A stretch of 64,000 bases of DNA from Planococcus sp. MER TA 32b. Its GTDB lineage: Bacteria > Bacillota > Bacilli > Bacillales_A > Planococcaceae. This document shows, in pieces, positions 58,717-64,000 of this stretch (position 1 is its first letter; each line of letters opens with the position of its first letter). The notes beneath the pieces are model-generated. The model was not told the DNA's origin. It searched no databases and saw nothing but the letters and a program-made list of their open reading frames with translations. The position numbers and the translations under genes were made by a program. The stretch is taken from the NCBI GenBank assembly GCA_023715185.1, contig JAMCAN010000001.1, forward strand, positions 558,001 to 622,000, given 5' to 3'.

Positions 58717-58743
58717 GTTTTAGCTTTTTGGCTGTTCGGGTAA
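58717..58743 (+). promoter_or_regulatory. SigB-like promoter of the YflT gene
   Basis: GTTTTA (58717-58722), 15-bp spacer, GGGTAA (58738-58743), 34 bases upstream of ATG 58778. Confidence 0.65.
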
Positions 58744-58777
58744 ATAAGAGTAAGACATTAAAAGGAGGTTGATCAGC

Positions 58778-59119
58778 ATGAAATCAGCAAATCGTGAATT
58801 TGAAGTGGTTTATACGGAAAGGGAACTTGAAGAAAAAGTGGAAGAAATGAAATCGTGGGGCTATAACAGAAACGACATACATGTTTTGGCGGACAATGCG
58901 GATATCCTTAACTCCGTTGAAACGCAGGAAGGCGTCCACACACACGAAACAGAAACCATTACCGATAAGTTCAAGTCAGTCTTCACGGGCAAAGACGCGG
59001 TGCGGGATGAGTTGACTAAACTTAATTTAAGCCAGACAGAAATCGATGAGTTCCACGATATTCTCGATAATGACGGAATTGTGCTGTATACGGACCACCG
59101 AAAGGATACCCGGATCTAG
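58778..59119 (+). CDS. YflT-domain general stress protein
   Basis: A 113-residue single YflT domain (general stress protein 17M-like): VVYTERELEEKVEEMKSWGYNRND, HVLADNAD, and the terminal DEFHDILDNDGIVLYTD. It is a third member of the YflT set in the window. GGAGG precedes ATG 58778 by 9 bases; SigB-like promoter upstream. Confidence 0.82.
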   Translation: MKSANREFEVVYTERELEEKVEEMKSWGYNRNDIHVLADNADILNSVETQEGVHTHETETITDKFKSVFTGKDAVRDELTKLNLSQTEIDEFHDILDNDGIVLYTDHRKDTRI

Positions 59120-59170
59120 CCTGAAAGAAGCGACGGGAAGCATGACAGAAGAAATAGTCCGATAAACAAA

Positions 59171-59203
59171 AAAGTACCGGGCAGCAATTTGCCCGGTATT
59201 TCT
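59171..59203. terminator. Bidirectional terminator
   Basis: TACCGGGCA-GCAATT-TGCCCGGTA with flanking A/T tracts, between the YflT gene and the Zn-ribbon gene. Confidence 0.8.
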
Positions 59204-59334
59204 TATGCTTCAAATTCTTTTTCTGCACAATTGAAACAGTAAAGGACACCTTCGATATAAGCCCCATCAAGAAATCCATCACGGCAATAAACTTCCTTCC
59301 CGCAATTTGAACAAGTTCCAATCAGCTCAAGCAT
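59203..59334 (-). CDS. Small zinc-ribbon protein
   Basis: A 43-residue protein with two Cys-x2-Cys knuckles (CSNCGKEVYC and YCFNCAEKE), so it is likely a zinc ribbon. ATG 59334 follows GAAGG by 7 bases and overlaps the stop region of the upstream MerR gene by 8 bases, so translation is coupled. Not recognised as a known family; it may assist or modulate the MerR regulator (inference). Confidence 0.68.
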   Translation of the reverse strand: MLELIGTCSNCGKEVYCRDGFLDGAYIEGVLYCFNCAEKEFEA

Positions 59335-60205
59335 CTGCCAAACCTTCAGCAAATATGTACATCGCTTCACGCAGATATTTCGATAAGCCGGCTCCGTGCC
59401 GATCGATATTCTTGGCGAAACGGCTGTCGTTGGCATACAGATCGGCGAGGCCGCGGAACATTTTCGGTGAACAATTGTAGAAACGGTCCAGCAGTGTATA
59501 ATAAGCCTGCATTTCGACTTGGACTTCAGGTGACTCTGGTGGCAGGTGCATCAAATTGGAGACGGCGTTGTAAATCCGATCGCCTTCCCGGTTGATTTCC
59601 TCGAGATCCTCTTCTTCTTTTTCGGGTTTTGCATTCGCGGTTGCAACCGCAGTCTCTGACTCAATCGCTGTAGCTTCCGGCTCAGGTTCCGGTTCAGTGA
59701 AATTTACTTCTTCAAGAATTTCATCCTGGCCGGCGAAATCTTCTTCCACCGTTCCCGTTTCCACTGTTTCTTCGTCAGCAGTTTCGGCTTGGGCAGGCGG
59801 TTCAAGATATAACTTGACGTTATCGTCTGTCTTCTTGATGCCGAAGGCGGAAAAACGCTGTTCATTGGTCAATTCCTGCACGCCGGCATATTCCAGCTGA
59901 GTAAGCTCAGCATTTTCTATCAATTTTTCGATTCGCTGTTTTTTCTGGCGCAATAACTCCGCGTGTTGTGTCAAGGCAAAAGTGGCATCGAAACCTTCAG
60001 CTACCAGCTCCTGGATTTTTTTCAGTGAAAATCCTAACTCTTTGAAAAATAAGATGTGCTGGAGCAGTTTCAAATCATCGTCATTATAATAACGGTATCG
60101 GTTGGAACCAATATTCGATGGTTTCATCAAACCGATGCTGTCGTAATGATGGAGAGTGCGGACACTGACTCCTGCTATTGTAGCTACTTCCTGTACTTTG
60201 TACAT
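59327..60205 (-). CDS. MerR-family regulator with TipAS effector domain
   Basis: A 292-residue regulator. Residues 1-70 are a MerR HTH (MYKVQEVATIAGVSVRTLHHYD; GLMKPSNIGSNRYRYY), followed by a coiled coil to about 110 and a TipAS-type domain at the C-terminus (about 210-290: EVQVEMQAYYTLLDRFYNCSPKMFRGLADLY ... RHGAGLSKYLREAMYIFAEG). A 65-residue acidic Glu/Thr/Ala-rich stretch (about 145-205) is inserted between coiled coil and effector domain, unlike the usual Mta/TipA proteins of about 250 residues. It may bind amphipathic antibiotics or peptides and activate an efflux gene; none is adjacent. Confidence 0.86.
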   Translation of the reverse strand: MYKVQEVATIAGVSVRTLHHYDSIGLMKPSNIGSNRYRYYNDDDLKLLQHILFFKELGFSLKKIQELVAEGFDATFALTQHAELLRQKKQRIEKLIENAELTQLEYAGVQELTNEQRFSAFGIKKTDDNVKLYLEPPAQAETADEETVETGTVEEDFAGQDEILEEVNFTEPEPEPEATAIESETAVATANAKPEKEEEDLEEINREGDRIYNAVSNLMHLPPESPEVQVEMQAYYTLLDRFYNCSPKMFRGLADLYANDSRFAKNIDRHGAGLSKYLREAMYIFAEGLADA

Positions 60206-60226
60206 ATATTAATCACCTCTTTCATT

Positions 60227-60257
60227 TGATTAGACTATGACGTTCCGTAAGTGTCAA
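60227..60257 (-). promoter_or_regulatory. MerR-type promoter/operator of the regulator gene
   Basis: On the minus strand TTGACA, then a partial dyad (TTACGGAACGTCA), then TAATCA 19 bp or TCTAAT 17 bp further. The 19-bp spacing and dyad suggest autoregulation. Confidence 0.55.
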
Positions 60258-60412
60258 CACCTTTTCAGATTTGCTGAACAAAATGATACTTTTTGCATGG
60301 AAATTAACCCGTTTAATCAGGAATAAAATAAACTTAAATTCATCTCCACGGAAAGATTATTAAATTTTTAAAACTGTCTGTGAATTTACATCTTAATGTG
60401 AAATAATGGGTA

Positions 60413-60426
60413 TGTAAGCGCTTTCT
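60413..60426 (+). promoter_or_regulatory. CcpA cre-like site
   Basis: TGTAAGCGCTTTCT matches WTGNAANCGNWNNCW-type cre sites with one mismatch at the last position. It lies 34 bases upstream of the ATG 60460, within the promoter region, so it should give carbon repression. The rest of 60206-60459 holds only this promoter and the MerR promoter. Confidence 0.65.
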
Positions 60427-60459
60427 TTATTTACAGCCATTTATGAAAGGGGATTGAAA

Positions 60460-61941
60460 ATGAAGTTAACAAACTATGTAAACGGGAAGTGGCAGGATGC
60501 TGAAAGTCTTCAATTTACAGCTGTAATGAATCCGGCGACCGGGAAAGAATTGGCGGAAGTCCAGCTGTCTGATGCCTCAGCTGTCGATGAAGCGGCAAAG
60601 GCAGCCAAAGCGGCACAAAAATTGTGGGCGAAAGTTCCGGCGCCGAAGCGGGCGTCGTATTTATATGAAATCGGCCGGATTATGAAAGAACGAAAAGAGC
60701 ATCTGGCGCAAGTCCTGACCAAAGAAATGGGCAAAGTGATTGAAGAAGGGCGGGGCGAAGTACAGGAAGGAATCGACATGGCTTTTTATATGGCAGGCGA
60801 GGGACGGAGATTATTTGGTGAAACGACGCCTTCCGAGCTGGCGGATAAATTTGCAATGAGTGTGCGTGCGCCGATTGGAGTTGTCGGTTTGATTACCCCA
60901 TGGAATTTTCCGGTGGCAATCGCCACATGGAAATCGTTTCCGGCTATCGTAGCGGGAAACACTTTCATATGGAAACCGGCGACAGAGACACCAATGATGG
61001 CCTATGAGATGAGCAAGATCTTTGCTGAAGCCGGTATTCCGGACGGCGTTGCCAATATCGTTTTCGGTACAGGATCAGAAGTTGGGACCGCCATGATCGA
61101 GCATCCGGATATTAAGGTCATATCATTCACAGGTTCGACGGATACGGGCAGAAAAGTGGCGGAACTCGGCGGGCGGAACCTGAAAAAAGTTTCATTGGAA
61201 ATGGGCGGCAAGAATGCCGTGATCGTCATGGAAGACGCGGATTTGGATCTGGCGGTGGAAGGCATATTGTGGAGTGCTTTTGGGACTGCGGGTCAGCGCT
61301 GCACCGCTTGCAGCAGAGTAATTGTGCATAAGGAAGTGAAAGAGGAACTTCAGAACAGGCTTCTGGAAAAAATGAAAAGCCTGACGATTGGCGATGGTAC
61401 AGATGAAAGCATCAAAGTAGGGCCAGTGATCAATAAAAAAGCTCTTGAAAAGATTCATTCCTATATTGAAATCGGGAAACAGGAAGGCGCTGTGCTCCTG
61501 GCTGGGGGAGAAATCCTGACTGGCGGCCACTACGATAAAGGAAACTATTACGCACCGACATTGTTTACGGATGTGACGGCCTCCATGCGCATAGCACAGG
61601 AAGAAATATTCGGTCCTGTCATTTCTGTGATTGAAGCAGACTCTTTCGAAGCGGCCATCGAAGTGAATAACGGCGTCATTTATGGACTTTCGAGTTCCAT
61701 TTATACACAGGATGTAAATCGGGCGTTCAAAGCTCAACGGGATTTGGACACAGGAATTGTCTATATTAATGCGGGAACGACCGGAGCGGAGATCCACTTG
61801 CCGTTCGGCGGAACAAAAGGGACTGGCAATGGCCACCGTGATTCAGGTGTTGCAGCACTCGATGTATTTACTGAATGGAAATCTGTTTATGTGGATTTCA
61901 GCGGAAAATTGCAGCGGGCGCAGATAGACAATGAAATTTAA
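60460..61941 (+). CDS. Aldehyde dehydrogenase (probable 2-aminoadipate semialdehyde dehydrogenase)
   Basis: A 493-residue NAD(P)-dependent aldehyde dehydrogenase. LITPWNFPVAI gives the oxyanion Asn, LEMGGKNAV the general-base Glu, and FGTAGQRCTACSR the catalytic Cys. It is followed 21 bases later by L-lysine 6-dehydrogenase, whose product (2-aminoadipate semialdehyde/piperideine-6-carboxylate) is its likely substrate, giving 2-aminoadipate. ATG 60460 follows AAAGGGGA. The substrate assignment is from context. Confidence 0.85.
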   Translation: MKLTNYVNGKWQDAESLQFTAVMNPATGKELAEVQLSDASAVDEAAKAAKAAQKLWAKVPAPKRASYLYEIGRIMKERKEHLAQVLTKEMGKVIEEGRGEVQEGIDMAFYMAGEGRRLFGETTPSELADKFAMSVRAPIGVVGLITPWNFPVAIATWKSFPAIVAGNTFIWKPATETPMMAYEMSKIFAEAGIPDGVANIVFGTGSEVGTAMIEHPDIKVISFTGSTDTGRKVAELGGRNLKKVSLEMGGKNAVIVMEDADLDLAVEGILWSAFGTAGQRCTACSRVIVHKEVKEELQNRLLEKMKSLTIGDGTDESIKVGPVINKKALEKIHSYIEIGKQEGAVLLAGGEILTGGHYDKGNYYAPTLFTDVTASMRIAQEEIFGPVISVIEADSFEAAIEVNNGVIYGLSSSIYTQDVNRAFKAQRDLDTGIVYINAGTTGAEIHLPFGGTKGTGNGHRDSGVAALDVFTEWKSVYVDFSGKLQRAQIDNEI

Positions 61942-61962
61942 AGCGAAAAGGGGATGACCGGG

Positions 61963-63129
61963 ATGAAAGTGGCTGTATTAGGTGCGGGACTCATGGGCAA
62001 GCAGGCTGCAGGTGACCTTATCCAAAATGATAAAGTGGAAAAAGTCTATCTTGCGGATGTCGACACTGGCAAAGCGGAAGTCTTTAAGCGAACGTTGAAC
62101 AGTGACAAGCTGGAAGTGCTCTATTTGGATGCGAATGACGATCAATCGTTGAAATCGGTTATATCCAAAGCGGATGTGATGATCAATGCCCTTTTCTACA
62201 CTTTTAATGTCAAAGCAGCGGAAATCGCGCTTGAATGCGGCGTCCATGCTGTTGATCTGGGTGGGCACATCGGCGGTGCTACCGATGCGGTATTAAAACT
62301 TCATGAAAAAGCTCTTGAAAAAGGAGTGACGCTTATACCGGACCTCGGGGTAGCTCCTGGAATGATCAACATCATTACCGGATATGGGGCCGGCAAACTT
62401 GACCGTGTCAGTGACATCAAAATATTGGTAGGCGGCATTCCCGTCCATCCTGAACCGCCTCTTCAGTACAATCATGTTTTTTCATTGGATGGGGTTTTTG
62501 ACCATTACACAGATCCGTCACACGTTCTGCGGGACGGAAAACTATTGGAAGTTCCTTCACTTTCTGAAATCGAGCATGTTGAATTTGAAGAGTTCGGTGA
62601 GCTGGAAGCGTTCCACACATCCGGCGGGACATCGACAATGACTGATACATTCAGTGACATCGACAATCTGGAATATAAAACGCTTCGTTATAAAGGACAT
62701 GCTGAAAAATTCCAATTGCTTGTCGATCTCGGTTTCACAGACCGTGAGAAAAAGGTGACGGTAGACGGACAGGAAGTCAGGACCCGTGATGTTCTGCGGG
62801 AAGTTTTAACCCCGATAACAGAATTGGGGGATAAAGAAGACGCGGTTGTGCTGAGGATATCTGTATCGGGCACAAAAGATAATGAGGAACTGACTTTCAT
62901 TTATAATATGGTAACCAAAAAAGATCGTCAGTCAGGCGTGACTGCGATGGCCCGGGCTACCGCTTTTACCATTTCCGCAGTAGCGCAGATGATCGGAACA
63001 GGTCTGATCGATAAGCGGGGTTCATATCCGCCGGAACTTATTGTGCCGGGAGATGAATATATCAGGGAAATGGCGAAGCGCGGAGTTGAAATCAAAGAAA
63101 CAGTGCAGCGGACAGCGTTTCAGCAATAA
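61963..63129 (+). CDS. L-lysine 6-dehydrogenase
   Basis: A 388-residue saccharopine-dehydrogenase-fold enzyme closely matching, from memory, the Geobacillus L-lysine 6-dehydrogenase: [64 protein letters not shown] and [11 protein letters not shown]. It deaminates the epsilon-amino group of lysine using NAD. ATG 61963 follows AAAAGGGG by 9; an in-frame ATG at 61954 lies too close to it. Confidence 0.88.
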   Translation: MKVAVLGAGLMGKQAAGDLIQNDKVEKVYLADVDTGKAEVFKRTLNSDKLEVLYLDANDDQSLKSVISKADVMINALFYTFNVKAAEIALECGVHAVDLGGHIGGATDAVLKLHEKALEKGVTLIPDLGVAPGMINIITGYGAGKLDRVSDIKILVGGIPVHPEPPLQYNHVFSLDGVFDHYTDPSHVLRDGKLLEVPSLSEIEHVEFEEFGELEAFHTSGGTSTMTDTFSDIDNLEYKTLRYKGHAEKFQLLVDLGFTDREKKVTVDGQEVRTRDVLREVLTPITELGDKEDAVVLRISVSGTKDNEELTFIYNMVTKKDRQSGVTAMARATAFTISAVAQMIGTGLIDKRGSYPPELIVPGDEYIREMAKRGVEIKETVQRTAFQQ

Positions 63130-63155
63130 GAAATAAGGCGTCGGGAGGTTTTGAA

Positions 63156-64000
63156 ATGGACTTCAGTTTTTCAGAGGAACAATCACTGTTAAGAAAGACG
63201 GTCAGGCAATTTGTGGATAATGAAATCCTTCCGCATATCGGAGAATGGGATACTAAAGGCGGCTTTGATCCGATAATTTGGAAACGGCTGGCTGAGCTCG
63301 GGCTGATGGGCGTCTGTATTCCTGAAAAATATGGCGGCAGCGGGATGGATTATAACTCGCTTGCGATTGTCTGTGAAGAATTGGAAAGAGGGGACACGGC
63401 GTTTCGGACAGCTGTGTCAGTCCATACCGGATTAAATTCGATGACGATTCTTCAATGGGGGACGGAAGAACAGAAGCGGAAATTTTTATTGCCGCAGGCG
63501 AAAGGCGAGAAAATCGGTGCTTTCGGATTGACCGAACCCGGCGCGGGGTCAGATGTGGCGGCACTTTCCAGTACAGCGGTCCGCGATGGCGAAGAGTATA
63601 TCCTGAACGGACAAAAGACCTGGATATCGTTATGTGATTCGGCCGATCATTTTATCGTTTTCGCCTATACGGATAAAGCTGAAAAACATAAAGGAATCAG
63701 CGCTTTTATCGTCGAGCGTGACCGCGAAGGATTTTCATCCAAAGCGATCAAAGGGAAGTACGGGATCCGCGCGGGAAATACAGGAGAAATATTTTTAGAA
63801 GATGTGCGCATACCAGCCGGCAATAGATTGGGTGAAGAAGGGGAAGGTTTCAAGATCGCGATGGCTTCCCTGGATAACGGGCGGTTTACCGTAGCGGCGG
63901 GAGCTTGTGGCTTGATCGGCGCTTGTATCGAGGAAAGTGTGAATTACTGCCGCACCCGTTCGACATTCGGAAAATTGATTGGTGAGCATCAATTGGTGCA
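63156..64000 (+). CDS. Acyl-CoA dehydrogenase (3' part beyond window), possibly glutaryl-CoA dehydrogenase
   Basis: An open frame of at least 281 residues without stop at the window end. Clear acyl-CoA dehydrogenase motifs: GAFGLTEPGAGSD (FAD-binding), NGQKTWIS, and the start of a C-terminal helical bundle (YCRTRSTFGKLIGEHQLVQ). ATG 63156 follows GGGAGG. Placement behind lysine-to-aminoadipate genes fits glutaryl-CoA oxidation (inference). Only the N-terminal and middle parts are visible. Confidence 0.85.
   Translation, partial: MDFSFSEEQSLLRKTVRQFVDNEILPHIGEWDTKGGFDPIIWKRLAELGLMGVCIPEKYGGSGMDYNSLAIVCEELERGDTAFRTAVSVHTGLNSMTILQWGTEEQKRKFLLPQAKGEKIGAFGLTEPGAGSDVAALSSTAVRDGEEYILNGQKTWISLCDSADHFIVFAYTDKAEKHKGISAFIVERDREGFSSKAIKGKYGIRAGNTGEIFLEDVRIPAGNRLGEEGEGFKIAMASLDNGRFTVAAGACGLIGACIEESVNYCRTRSTFGKLIGEHQLV

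Noticed and set aside
1-64000. CRISPR arrays, prophage, transposase genes, tRNA or rRNA genes
   Set aside because: No regularly spaced direct repeats with unique spacers, no integrase or phage structural genes, and no tRNA cloverleaf or rRNA sequences were recognised. The tandem 21-bp units have no spacers.

Overview
The window looks like a chromosomal segment of a low-to-moderate GC Gram-positive bacterium of the Bacillales, most likely Planococcaceae (Planococcus or a close relative). This is an inference from: strong AGGAGG-type ribosome sites with frequent TTG/GTG starts, a complete LiaIHFSR cell-envelope system, SigB-type promoters in front of YflT-domain stress genes, an S-box (SAM-I) riboswitch, NsrR/Hmp, a YwrD-like gamma-glutamyltransferase next to paired short ChrA proteins, and a family of dispersed palindromic intergenic repeats. 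No rRNA, tRNA, prophage, transposase, CRISPR array or replication origin was seen.

Layout. 1-4.2 kb: an acyl-CoA operon (SDR dehydrogenase, PPC/DUF296 protein, acyl-CoA ligase, non-condensing thiolase, Zn-ribbon/OB partner). 4.2-10.4 kb: small conserved protein, M19 dipeptidase, YihY membrane protein, CNNM/CBS transporter-like protein, HD phosphohydrolase, DUF457 membrane protein and two small unknowns, with a triple copy of the dispersed repeat. 10.6-18 kb: a gamma-glutamyltransferase/LctP permease operon, an SRAP (YedK-like) protein, a GNAT, and a second gamma-glutamyltransferase followed by two half-size chromate transporters. 18-21.4 kb: Hsp33, an alpha/beta hydrolase and glutaminase, separated by repeats. 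21.5-29.8 kb: a general-stress cluster (YflT+DUF2382 protein, a disordered acidic protein, YwbE, a double-YflT fusion), a UvrD-like helicase, an MFS transporter, a DUF3243 protein and an aeRF1-like protein behind a near-perfect SigB promoter. 29.8-35.8 kb: iron uptake (two FhuF-like proteins, FecE ATPase, divergent binding lipoprotein and a fused double permease, with two Fur-box-like sites). 36-40 kb: Hmp/NsrR nitric-oxide defence, a PPOX-fold stress protein, an acidic small protein and an RsbR-like STAS protein. 40-46 kb: peptidase T, PlsY, S-box-controlled metY-metX, a small HTH protein and an EamA transporter. 46-51 kb: a two-component system with a 53-residue membrane protein gene wedged between regulator and kinase, then an MscS-like channel. 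51-54.6 kb: liaIHFSR. 54.7-60.2 kb: metallophosphoesterase, DedA, D-2-hydroxyacid dehydrogenase, TrhO, a YflT protein, a Zn-ribbon mini-protein overlapping a MerR/TipAS regulator. 60.4-64 kb: a lysine-catabolic operon (semialdehyde dehydrogenase, L-lysine 6-dehydrogenase, acyl-CoA dehydrogenase cut by the window end) behind a cre-like site.

Themes. SigB-like promoters at seven places point to a dispersed general stress regulon. Metal, redox and envelope stress are covered by Fur-, NsrR-, Lia- and Hsp33-type genes. Catabolic genes (CoA operon, glutathione/gamma-glutamyl peptides, glutamine, lysine) lie between them. The least explained elements are the roughly 120-bp palindromic repeat family (nine loci, one nested insertion, one copy that has become the 3' end of plsY), the small membrane protein of the two-component locus, and the double-YflT gene fusion that still carries the ribosome site of its former second gene.
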